DNA from: Carboxylicivirga sp964602515
GTDB lineage: Bacteria > Bacteroidota > Bacteroidia > Bacteroidales > Marinilabiliaceae
Direction: 5' to 3'
Assembly: GCA_964602515.1 (NCBI GenBank)
Contig: CAZRRJ010000004.1
Span: 273,949 to 337,948, forward strand
DNA: 64,000 nt
Shown here: in pieces, positions 19,866 through 27,478 of the stretch
Layout of the letters: every line of letters begins with the position of its first letter
How positions within the stretch are numbered: the first letter of the stretch is position 1
The notes under the pieces: model-generated
What the model saw: only the letters and a program-made list of their open reading frames with translations
Database searches by the model: none
Told to the model about the DNA's origin: nothing
Translations under genes and position numbers: made by a program

Positions 19866-20228
19866 ATGGTACAACATTTAACAAACGATACGTTTAAAGA
19901 AAAAGTATTTAATTACATTGATAATAAAGAGTGGAAATTTGAAGGTGACAAGCCAGCTGTGATTGATTTTTACGCTGATTGGTGTGGCCCCTGTAAAATG
20001 GTAAGTCCAATTCTTGATGAGCTATCAGCCGAATTTGAAGGTCAGATAGATATTTATAAAGTAGACACTGAAAAGGAACGTGAATTAGCCGGAGCATTTG
20101 GTATACAAAGCATACCTTCTATTCTTTTTGTACCTAATAATGGCCAGCCACAAATGGCACAAGGAGCTTTACCTAAAGATTCTTTTATTCAAGCATTTAA
20201 AGATGTTTTAAAGGTAGAAAAACTATAA
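19866..20228 (+). CDS. trxA: Thioredoxin (cytoplasmic)
   Basis: The 120-residue protein has the thioredoxin active site DWCGPCK after VIDFYA (about residues 35-45), and the cis-proline block QSIPSILFVPNNG. There is no signal peptide, so it is the cytoplasmic disulfide reductase. An exported paralogue follows 178 bases downstream and shares an unusual N-terminal block, FKEKVFNY..NKEW, which shows the pair arose by duplication. Confidence 0.92.
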   Translation: MVQHLTNDTFKEKVFNYIDNKEWKFEGDKPAVIDFYADWCGPCKMVSPILDELSAEFEGQIDIYKVDTEKERELAGAFGIQSIPSILFVPNNGQPQMAQGALPKDSFIQAFKDVLKVEKL

Positions 20229-20406
20229 AGAGAACTTAATCCTATGCCATGAGTTATAATTTAAACAGAAACATGGCAAACTAAATTATAGATAGCATGA
20301 AACGAGCCAAGAGAATTGAAAATCAGCGTTAGCTATTAGCATCTCTCACATGGAAGAGTTCAAATTTGGAGGGTTCCATATGGCAATAAAAGCAAAATTT
20401 AAGCAT

Positions 20407-20892
20407 ATGAAAAAGATAGTATTACTTTTTATCCTTGGCGGACTTGTTCTAACATCGGGGACAAATAAAGTTATTTATTCAAAATCAAATACCACAAAGC
20501 GTATTACTTCTTCTGATGAAAAGAGTAATAACTCTATTATATATTTAGATGCAGCAAGCTTTAAAGAGAAGGTGTTTAACTACGAAACCAACAAAGAATG
20601 GAATTACAATGGTAAGGTACCTGCTATTCTTGATTTTTATGCTGACTGGTGTGGCCCTTGCAAGCAACTATCACCTGTTTTAGAGGAGATTCAAAAAGAA
20701 TACAAAGGAAAAATCCAGATTTATAAAATCGATACGGACAAACAAAAAGAACTAGCAGCTACGTTTGGTATCAGAAGCTTGCCAACAATCGTATTTGTTC
20801 CCATGGAAGGTGAGCCACAAGCAGCCATGGGCTTCCGTCCTAAAAATGATTTAGAAACTATGATTACCGAAATACTTAAAGTAAAAAAGTAA
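20407..20892 (+). CDS. Exported thioredoxin-like protein
   Basis: The start at 20407 gives 161 residues beginning MKKIVLLFILGGLVLTSG, a signal or membrane anchor. An upstream in-frame ATG at 20350 would bury this signal and is less likely. The thioredoxin domain has DWCGPCK and the cis-Pro block RSLPTIVFVPMEG. It should keep disulfides reduced on the periplasmic side. It is a duplicate of the preceding cytoplasmic thioredoxin with an added export signal and a Ser/Thr linker. Confidence 0.85.
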   Translation: MKKIVLLFILGGLVLTSGTNKVIYSKSNTTKRITSSDEKSNNSIIYLDAASFKEKVFNYETNKEWNYNGKVPAILDFYADWCGPCKQLSPVLEEIQKEYKGKIQIYKIDTDKQKELAATFGIRSLPTIVFVPMEGEPQAAMGFRPKNDLETMITEILKVKK

Positions 20893-20917
20893 ATATTAGT
20901 AATTAGATTATGATTTG

Positions 20918-20946
20918 AAAGCCGGAGAAAAATTCTTCGGCTTTTC
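20918..20946 (+). terminator. Rho-independent terminator after the thioredoxin pair
   Basis: AAGCCGGAGAA pairs with TTCTTCGGCTT (one bulge), followed by TTCTTGTTT on the plus strand. It isolates the thioredoxins from the thiamine operon. Confidence 0.75.
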
Positions 20947-20988
20947 TTGTTTATAGCCCAGATATTCGTTTACCTTTGAGTCATAATT

Positions 20989-21087
20989 TTCGGGGTGCCT
21001 TAATACACAGGCTGAGATTAAACCCATTGAACCTGATGCAGGTAATGCTGACGCAGGGAAAGGATATACTCAAATTTGGCCTCCCCG
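20989..21087 (+). ncRNA. TPP riboswitch (THI element) controlling thiS-thiH
   Basis: The aptamer core runs from GGGGTGCC (20992) through CAGGCTGAGAT and ACCC to GAACCTGATGCAGGTAATG and CGCAGGGAAAGGA (to about 21063). These are the invariant THI-box blocks. CGGGG at 20991-20995 can pair with CCCCG at 21083-21087, giving a long closing stem just before the thiS start at 21105. Binding of thiamine pyrophosphate is expected to reduce expression, probably by blocking translation initiation because no T-tract terminator is evident. Confidence 0.93.
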
Positions 21088-21104
21088 TACTTATTTAACA
21101 GAAA

Positions 21105-21308
21105 ATGAACATCTTAATTAATGGGCAAGCAACTGTTATGCCCGAAAATTCTACCATTACCGATGTGCTTTTGCATATCAAACAAATCCAAACCGGAGGT
21201 ATAGCTGTGGCCATTAACGACATAGTTGTTCCCAAAGGTAAGTGGGCTACATCCATGGTAGCCGAAGGAGATAAAATTCTGATTATTAAAGCAAGCCAGG
21301 GCGGCTAA
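21105..21308 (+). CDS. thiS: ThiS sulfur-carrier protein
   Basis: The 67-residue ubiquitin-like protein ends in the required Gly-Gly (KASQGG), which is adenylated and thiocarboxylated to deliver sulfur for the thiazole ring. The start MNILINGQ and the block GGIAVAINDIVVPKGKWA are typical. It is first in the thiamine operon, 14 bases before thiC and directly behind the TPP riboswitch. Confidence 0.93.
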   Translation: MNILINGQATVMPENSTITDVLLHIKQIQTGGIAVAINDIVVPKGKWATSMVAEGDKILIIKASQGG

Positions 21309-21322
21309 CAGATCCACACACT

Positions 21323-23140
21323 ATGACTAAAGGTAAAATATCACAAAAAGGCATTACAACTGGCCCTTTTCCTAATTCGAAAAAGATTTATGAAGAAGGT
21401 TCCATTCACAAAGTAAAAGTACCACATCGGTCTATTGAGCTAAGCGACACAAAAACAGCTGATGGAGAACTCATTAAAAACCCGCCCATTACCGTTTACG
21501 ATACCAGCGGACCATATACCGATCCGGAATATAAAGTAGATCTGGAAAAAGGGTTACCAAAAATAAGAGCACAATGGATTAAAGATCGTAATGATGTTGA
21601 GGAAATGACGCAACTCAGTTCTGAATACGGTCAAATGCGATTAGGCGACTCCTCTCTCGATCATTTGCGCTTTGATCATGTTAGCAGTAAGCCTTTAAAA
21701 GCAAAAAACGGCCTTTGCGCAACACAATATTACTATGCATGCCAGGGCATTATAACGCCTGAGATGGAGTACGTTGCTATTCGCGAAAACCAACAATTAC
21801 AGCAAGTTCGTGAAGAATACCGTCAACACCGCGGTCAGTGCTTTGGAGCACAAATTCCGGAAAAAGAAGTAACACCTGAATTTGTACGGGACGAGGTTGC
21901 GGCAGGACGTGCTATAATACCAGCTAACATTAACCACCCCGAATCCGAACCAATGATTATTGGCCGTAATTTTTTGGTCAAGATTAATGCAAATATTGGT
22001 AACTCACCTACAACATCATCCATTGAAGAAGAAGTTGAAAAAGCCGTGTGGGCCGTGCGTTGGGGGGCTGACACCATTATGGATCTTTCAACAGGTGATA
22101 ATATTCATGAAACACGAGAATGGATTATACGTAACTCTCCGGTTCCTGTCGGGACTGTTCCTTTATATCAGGCTCTTGAAAAAGTTAAAGGTGATGTTGA
22201 GAAACTGACATGGGAAATATACCGCGATACCTTAATTGAACAGGCTGAGCAAGGCGTTGATTATTTTACCATTCATGCAGGACTGCTGTGGAAACACATT
22301 CCAGCCACCATTAAACGTGTAACAGGTATTGTTTCTCGTGGCGGATCTATTATGGCTAAGTGGATGTTGTACCATCACAAACAAAATTTCCTGTATACGC
22401 ACTTTAACGAGATTTGTGACATATTGGCAGCTTATGATGTTGGTGTTTCATTAGGTGACGGCTTACGCCCTGGCTCAATTGCTGATGCCAATGACAGGGC
22501 TCAATTTGGAGAGTTAGAAGCCTTGGGCGAACTCACGCAAATTGCAAAGAAAAAGTATGTTCAAGTCATCATTGAAGGGCCGGGTCATGTACCAATGCAA
22601 GGCATTAAAGAAAATATGGATTTACAATTAAAGCACTGTAATGAAGCTCCTTTTTATACTTTAGGCCCTTTAACAACCGATATAGCACCCGGTTACGACC
22701 ATATCACATCTGCAATTGGCGGAGCAATGATAGCATGGCAGGGAACAGCAATGCTATGCTATGTAACACCTAAAGAACATTTAGGGCTACCAGATAAACA
22801 CGATGTTAAAACAGGTGTAATAACCTACAAACTGGCAGCTCATGCCGCCGATATAGCAAAAGGTTTCCCGGGAGCTCAGTTCAGAGATTATGCCATGAGT
22901 AAAGCTCGTTTTGAATTTCGGTGGAAAGATCAGTTCTCCCTAGCTCTTGATCCGGAAACTGCAATGCAGTACCATGATAAAACATTACCTGATGAGGGCT
23001 ACAAATCATCTCATTTTTGTTCAATGTGCGGAGAGCATTTTTGTTCGATGAAAAGCACGATGGAAGTAAGGGATTTAGCAAAAAAACTGGAAAATAAAAA
23101 AGAATTATTCAAAGAATCGGGTGGAGAGCTATATATGTAA
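21323..23140 (+). CDS. thiC: Phosphomethylpyrimidine synthase ThiC
   Basis: This 605-residue radical SAM-like enzyme converts AIR to HMP phosphate, the pyrimidine part of thiamine. The core domain has RENQQLQQVREEYRQHRG, NIGNSPTTSSIEEE, MDLSTGDNIHETREWI and LSLGDGLRPGS-type blocks. The non-canonical Fe-S motif near the C-terminus is intact: CSMCGEHFCSMK (CX2CX4C). The length is normal. Confidence 0.97.
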   Translation: MTKGKISQKGITTGPFPNSKKIYEEGSIHKVKVPHRSIELSDTKTADGELIKNPPITVYDTSGPYTDPEYKVDLEKGLPKIRAQWIKDRNDVEEMTQLSSEYGQMRLGDSSLDHLRFDHVSSKPLKAKNGLCATQYYYACQGIITPEMEYVAIRENQQLQQVREEYRQHRGQCFGAQIPEKEVTPEFVRDEVAAGRAIIPANINHPESEPMIIGRNFLVKINANIGNSPTTSSIEEEVEKAVWAVRWGADTIMDLSTGDNIHETREWIIRNSPVPVGTVPLYQALEKVKGDVEKLTWEIYRDTLIEQAEQGVDYFTIHAGLLWKHIPATIKRVTGIVSRGGSIMAKWMLYHHKQNFLYTHFNEICDILAAYDVGVSLGDGLRPGSIADANDRAQFGELEALGELTQIAKKKYVQVIIEGPGHVPMQGIKENMDLQLKHCNEAPFYTLGPLTTDIAPGYDHITSAIGGAMIAWQGTAMLCYVTPKEHLGLPDKHDVKTGVITYKLAAHAADIAKGFPGAQFRDYAMSKARFEFRWKDQFSLALDPETAMQYHDKTLPDEGYKSSHFCSMCGEHFCSMKSTMEVRDLAKKLENKKELFKESGGELYM

Positions 23141-23181
23141 GGAATATGCACTATTTTCGTGGCAGATTAAAACTAAACTTT

Positions 23182-23790
23182 ATGAAGCCAATTGTAATTT
23201 GCTATCCAACAAAATTAAACAAGGAAATTGAAGCTATTAATGCATTGTTTGAGGCAGGTTTGGAAATACTTCACGTACGAAAACCAGCCTTTAACGAAAC
23301 AGAAATGCAAGCATGGATTGATTCCGTAGACTCTAAGCACCAGAGTAAAATTGTTGTACACAGTCATCTTGCTATTGTTGAACCAAAGGGTTTAAGAGGC
23401 GTTCATTTCACGTCTTACAACAGGCATTTAATTGACAACTATAGCGATAAGGTATTGCCTAAAAGTATATCGGTACACTCAATGAGCGAGCTTATTAACC
23501 TGAGTTCATCATTTAACTATGCTTTGTTGAGTCCGGTTTTTGAAAGTATTTCTAAAGAAGGTTACGGGCCCGCAATTGACCAGAACATTCTTAAAAATTA
23601 CTTATCGAAAGCTCACGAGGTACCTGTACTTGCCTTAGGTGGAATTGATCACAAAAATGTAGATGTAGCAAAAGACCTTGGGTTTGATGGCGTTGTATTA
23701 CACGGACACCTGTGGGCACAATTTGAAAAAGACGGTGACATTGACGGCGTTGTAGAACGCTTTAAGGAAGTCACTGAAAAATGGACTTAA
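23182..23790 (+). CDS. Thiamine phosphate synthase-like protein (ThiE/TenI family)
   Basis: The start at 23182 (MKPIVICYPTKLN) fits a TIM-barrel beginning; the in-frame ATG at 23146 adds 12 residues with no family character. This 202-residue ThiE/TenI-family barrel has EILHVRKPAFNETEMQAWI, the HSHLAI block, GVHFTS, SISVHSMSEL, YALLSPVFESISK and LGGIDHKNV. A full ThiE occurs two genes later, so this one may be the TenI-type isomerase or a divergent second synthase. The operon position supports a thiamine role in either case. Confidence 0.75.
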   Translation: MKPIVICYPTKLNKEIEAINALFEAGLEILHVRKPAFNETEMQAWIDSVDSKHQSKIVVHSHLAIVEPKGLRGVHFTSYNRHLIDNYSDKVLPKSISVHSMSELINLSSSFNYALLSPVFESISKEGYGPAIDQNILKNYLSKAHEVPVLALGGIDHKNVDVAKDLGFDGVVLHGHLWAQFEKDGDIDGVVERFKEVTEKWT

Positions 23791-23794
23791 AAAA

Positions 23795-24544
23795 ATGAAC
23801 AAACGACCTTATGTACTGACCATTGCCGGTTTTGACCCAAGTAGTGGTGCAGGTGTTACAAGTGACATAAAAACTTTTGAACAGCATAAGGTCTACGGCT
23901 TAGGTGTGCTTACTTCGGTAACATATCAGAATGAAGCATTGTTTAGTGGTGTTAAATGGTTAGCTTTTGAAGAAATTGAAAAACAATTAGAACCATTAAA
24001 AGCCTATGCCCCAAAAGCCATTAAAATTGGTTTAATTGAATCTGCAACGGTTCTGTTTAAAGTATTGAACTGGATAAAAAGAAACTGGCCGGAGTCTTTT
24101 TTAATATGGGATCCCATATTAAAAGCCTCTGCCGGATTTTCTTTCCATAAAGCACTTCACCTGGAAATTAAATCCCTTATTAAAGGGCGAATTCATCTCC
24201 TCACTCCCAATTTACCTGAATACTCACAACTGTTTGGCGAGCAGTCACCGCAAACTATAGCAGACCAACTGGCATCTTCAATTCTTATTAAAGGCGGACA
24301 CCAAAAGGGTGACGAGGTATGCGATGAACTCTATAATTGCCAACAGGAAATGTTTAAAATAAGATCGCAGAAGATTAAAGGTGACCTTCAAAAGCATGGC
24401 ACAGGCTGTATCCTATCATCAGCTATAGCAGCCGGAATTGCAAATGGCAATACCTTACAAGCAGCTTGTTCACAGGCTCATTTTTATGTAAAAAAAATTA
24501 TTAGCAGTAATACCTCTCTGCTTGCTTACCATTATAATGTATAA
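23795..24544 (+). CDS. thiD: Hydroxymethylpyrimidine/phosphomethylpyrimidine kinase ThiD
   Basis: The 249-residue ribokinase-fold enzyme phosphorylates HMP and HMP-P. Recognisable blocks are LTIAGFDPSSGAGVTSDIKTF at the start, KIGLIESATV, the LTPNLPEY motif, ILIKGGHQKGDE, and the C-terminal anion hole KHGTGCILSSAIAAG with the catalytic Cys-containing GTGC. It is preceded by 4 bases after the ThiE-like stop. Confidence 0.93.
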   Translation: MNKRPYVLTIAGFDPSSGAGVTSDIKTFEQHKVYGLGVLTSVTYQNEALFSGVKWLAFEEIEKQLEPLKAYAPKAIKIGLIESATVLFKVLNWIKRNWPESFLIWDPILKASAGFSFHKALHLEIKSLIKGRIHLLTPNLPEYSQLFGEQSPQTIADQLASSILIKGGHQKGDEVCDELYNCQQEMFKIRSQKIKGDLQKHGTGCILSSAIAAGIANGNTLQAACSQAHFYVKKIISSNTSLLAYHYNV

Positions 24545-24554
24545 AATTTTAGCT

Positions 24555-25220
24555 ATGAATAAATCTATCGCCAGATTACAGTTTATAACATCGCCCGTTA
24601 AACAGCACAATTATATGGAGCAAATTACAGCAGTAGTAATGGGTGGTGCTAACTGGATACAGCTTCGAATGAAAGAAGAACCGGCTGAAAAAATTGAGCA
24701 GGTTGCCATACAGGCGTTAAGCTATTGCATGGATAACGGTGCTACTTTTATCCTAAACGACCACGTAGAGTTAGCCGCTAAAATTGGTGCTGACGGTGTG
24801 CACTTAGGTAAAAATGACATGGCACCGGGCAAGGCCCGCGAGATACTTGGGCCACAAGCTATTATTGGCGGTACAGCCAATACTTTTGACGATATTAAAC
24901 ACCTGGCTGAACAAGGTGTTGACTATATTGGACTGGGACCATTCCGGTTTACAGAAACAAAAAAGAACCTGAGTCCTGTACTTGGAATAAAAGGCTATCA
25001 GAAGCTGATTGATTCTTGCAAAAAAGAAAATATAACAATACCGATAATAGCCATTGGGGGTTTAAAACCTGGTGATTTTCCTGATTTATTTCAAACCGGT
25101 ATACATGGCGTTGCCCTTTCGTCATACATCACCCAAAATGAGCAGCCCGGAGCAGTTACCTTAGAATTATTACAAACAATTGGTAAATACAGTTCTGCTA
25201 ACTGGACTAAATTTCATTAA
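24555..25220 (+). CDS. thiE: Thiamine phosphate synthase ThiE
   Basis: I prefer the start at 24555 (MNKSIARLQFITSP), which gives 221 residues; a start at 24522 would overlap thiD. ThiE couples HMP-PP with thiazole phosphate. Family blocks: ANWIQLRMKEEPAEKI, FILNDHVELAAKIGADGVHLGKND, IIGGTANTFDD, YIGLGPFRFTETKK, and IAIGGLKPGD. The phosphate-binding and metal residues of the family appear intact. Confidence 0.93.
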   Translation: MNKSIARLQFITSPVKQHNYMEQITAVVMGGANWIQLRMKEEPAEKIEQVAIQALSYCMDNGATFILNDHVELAAKIGADGVHLGKNDMAPGKAREILGPQAIIGGTANTFDDIKHLAEQGVDYIGLGPFRFTETKKNLSPVLGIKGYQKLIDSCKKENITIPIIAIGGLKPGDFPDLFQTGIHGVALSSYITQNEQPGAVTLELLQTIGKYSSANWTKFH

Positions 25221-25250
25221 GAATACAAAGAACTTAATACATAATATAAT

Positions 25251-26024
25251 ATGTCACCACTTCAATTAGGCGATAAAACATTTCAATCGCGATTATTTAC
25301 CGGAACAGGTAAATTTCCCTCTAACCAATTAATGGAAGATGCTATAATAAACAGCGAATCAGAATTAGTAACTGTTGCTTTGCGCAGGGTAGAACTGGAC
25401 AATAAGGCAGATGATATTCTGAAACATTTAAAGCACAAACGCATCAACCTTTTGCCTAATACATCCGGGGTACGTACAGCCAAGGAGGCTGTTTTTGCAG
25501 CACAACTGGCACGCGAGGCTCTAGAAACAAACTGGCTTAAACTAGAAATTCATCCCGACCCAAAATATTTATTGCCCGATCCGGTTGAAACACTTAAAGC
25601 GGCTGAAGAATTGGTTAAGCTGGGCTTTATCGTTTTGCCCTATGTTCAAGCCGACCCGGTTTTATGTAAGCGACTGGAAGAGGTAGGTACAGCTGCTGTA
25701 ATGCCATTGGGTGCACCAATAGGATCAAATCAGGGGCTGCAAACCAAAGCAATGTTACGCATTATAATTGAACAAAGCCGTATACCTGTAGTGGTTGATG
25801 CCGGTATTGGTGCTCCATCGCATGCTGCCGACGCTATGGAAATGGGTGCTGATGCTGTTTTGGTAAACACAGCTATTGCAGTTTCACCCAACCCAGTTCA
25901 AATGGGAATGGCCTTTAAATTGGCTGTTGAAGCAGGACGAATGGCTTTTGAAGCCAAATTGGCAAATCAATCAATGGGAGCAGAAGCTTCAAGCCCGTTG
26001 ACTGCTTTTTTAAGCGAGTTGTAA
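25251..26024 (+). CDS. thiG: Thiazole synthase ThiG
   Basis: The 257-residue TIM barrel builds the thiazole phosphate ring from DXP, dehydroglycine and ThiS-thiocarboxylate. Typical segments: FQSRLFTGTGKFPSN, LLPNTSGVRTAKEAV, WLKLEIHPDPKYLLPD (the conserved Lys forms the Schiff base with DXP), AAVMPLGAPIGSNQGL, and VVVDAGIGAPSHAADAMEMG. Length and motifs are complete. Confidence 0.96.
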   Translation: MSPLQLGDKTFQSRLFTGTGKFPSNQLMEDAIINSESELVTVALRRVELDNKADDILKHLKHKRINLLPNTSGVRTAKEAVFAAQLAREALETNWLKLEIHPDPKYLLPDPVETLKAAEELVKLGFIVLPYVQADPVLCKRLEEVGTAAVMPLGAPIGSNQGLQTKAMLRIIIEQSRIPVVVDAGIGAPSHAADAMEMGADAVLVNTAIAVSPNPVQMGMAFKLAVEAGRMAFEAKLANQSMGAEASSPLTAFLSEL

Positions 26025-26093
26025 TAAAACCAGGGGCCGCTGACAGAGATTAACAGCGGGAATAGTTAACAATTTACTACTGACTAACACGGT

Positions 26094-27212
26094 ATGAAAA
26101 CTTTTGAAAAGGTACATGCATCTCATAATTGGGAAGCCACAAAAGCATCTATATATAATAAAACAGCAAGGGATGTTGAAAATGCTTTGACTACACCAAA
26201 TGCTTCACTTGAGGATTTTAAAGCACTAATTTCACCGGCAGCTGAGGCTTATATTGAGCAAATGGCTCTCAAAAGCAGGGCTATTACGCAACGGCGATTT
26301 GGTAAAACCATTCAATTGTATATTCCCTTGTATTTGTCTAATGCATGTGCTAATGCATGTGCTTATTGTGGTTTTAGTCACAATAATGATATAAAACGTG
26401 TTACACTAACTAAGCAGCAGGTATTACAGGAGATAGCCGTTATAAAAAAAATGGGCTTTCAGCATTTGCTATTGGTTACGGGCGAACATCCGAAAGCATG
26501 TGGTTTTGATTACCTCAAAGGAATGATTGAACTGGTAAAACCACATTTTCCATCAGTATCTATAGAGGTACAGCCCATGAAACAGGAGGAGTATGCCAGT
26601 TTAATTGAGCTGGGGCTGCATACGGTATATATATACCAGGAAACCTATCATAAAGAAAACTACGCAAGTTATCATCCACGTGGTAAAAAATCAGATTTTT
26701 CATATAGGTTAGGTACACCGGAACGGCTGGGGAAAGCACATATCCATAAAACAGGAATTGGGTGTTTACTTGGTTTGGAGGACTGGCGTACTGATTCATT
26801 CTTTACAGCATTACATTTAAATTATCTTGAAAAGAACTACTGGCGTACAAAATACAGCATCTCCTTCCCTCGCCTACGCCCACATGTAGGTTCGTTCCAA
26901 CCCAATGTAGAGGTAAACGATAAACAGTTAGCTCAATTAATAATGGCTTACCGCATTTTTAACCCCGATGTTGACTTGTCATTATCTACCCGCGAAAGCC
27001 AAAAATTCAGAGATAACATGTTGCAATTAGGCGTAACAGCAATGAGTGCCGGATCTAAAACAGAACCTGGTGGATATGCTGTTTACAACAAGGCTCTGGA
27101 ACAATTTTCAGTCGCTGATGACCGTAGCCCGGAGGAAATGTGTTATATGATTAAAACAGGTGGGTATGAGCCTGTATGGAAAGATTGGGATAATTGCATA
27201 AATACAAAGTAA
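26094..27212 (+). CDS. thiH: 2-iminoacetate synthase ThiH
   Basis: This 372-residue radical SAM enzyme splits tyrosine into dehydroglycine and p-cresol for ThiG. The cluster motif is CANACAYCGF (CX3CX2C), preceded by IPLYLSN. LLVTGEHPKACG, VEVQPMKQEEYASLIELG, YHPRGKKSDF and the C-terminal AGSKTEPGGY block all match ThiH. It is last in the operon. Use of ThiH rather than ThiO fits an anaerobic or facultative lifestyle. Confidence 0.95.
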   Translation: MKTFEKVHASHNWEATKASIYNKTARDVENALTTPNASLEDFKALISPAAEAYIEQMALKSRAITQRRFGKTIQLYIPLYLSNACANACAYCGFSHNNDIKRVTLTKQQVLQEIAVIKKMGFQHLLLVTGEHPKACGFDYLKGMIELVKPHFPSVSIEVQPMKQEEYASLIELGLHTVYIYQETYHKENYASYHPRGKKSDFSYRLGTPERLGKAHIHKTGIGCLLGLEDWRTDSFFTALHLNYLEKNYWRTKYSISFPRLRPHVGSFQPNVEVNDKQLAQLIMAYRIFNPDVDLSLSTRESQKFRDNMLQLGVTAMSAGSKTEPGGYAVYNKALEQFSVADDRSPEEMCYMIKTGGYEPVWKDWDNCINTK

Positions 27213-27351
27213 CAAGTAGAAAATAATCGCACGATGATATATTGACTTAGAAAATAGAATCTTGCAAGAAACCATTGTTATTAATAAGATAAAAAGGTCT
27301 TATTTTTCTTTGATAATACAATAAGGGCAACTACTTTTGCGCCCGATTACA

Positions 27352-27453
27352 ATGGGGTGCCTAATATTAACAGGCTGAGATTATACCCTTTGAACCTGGC
27401 CGGGTAATGCCGACAAGGGAAAGAGATATATCTAAAAAAAATTCCTCATTGCG
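27352..27453 (+). ncRNA. TPP riboswitch controlling the TonB receptor
   Basis: The THI core runs from ATGGGGTGCC through CAGGCTGAGAT and ACCC to GAACCTGGCCGGGTAATGCC and GACAAGGGAAAGAG (about 27353-27426). CAATGGGG at its 5' edge can pair with CCTCATTG about 90 bases later (one G-U pair). This repeats the long closing-stem layout of the first riboswitch. It ends just before the receptor start at 27479. Confidence 0.93.
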
Positions 27454-27478
27454 GTAATAACTTAAACTGCATATTAAA

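Noticed and set aside
20350..20406. Earlier start for the exported thioredoxin
   Set aside because: It would place 19 polar residues before the signal sequence. The ATG at 20407 gives a normal signal peptide.
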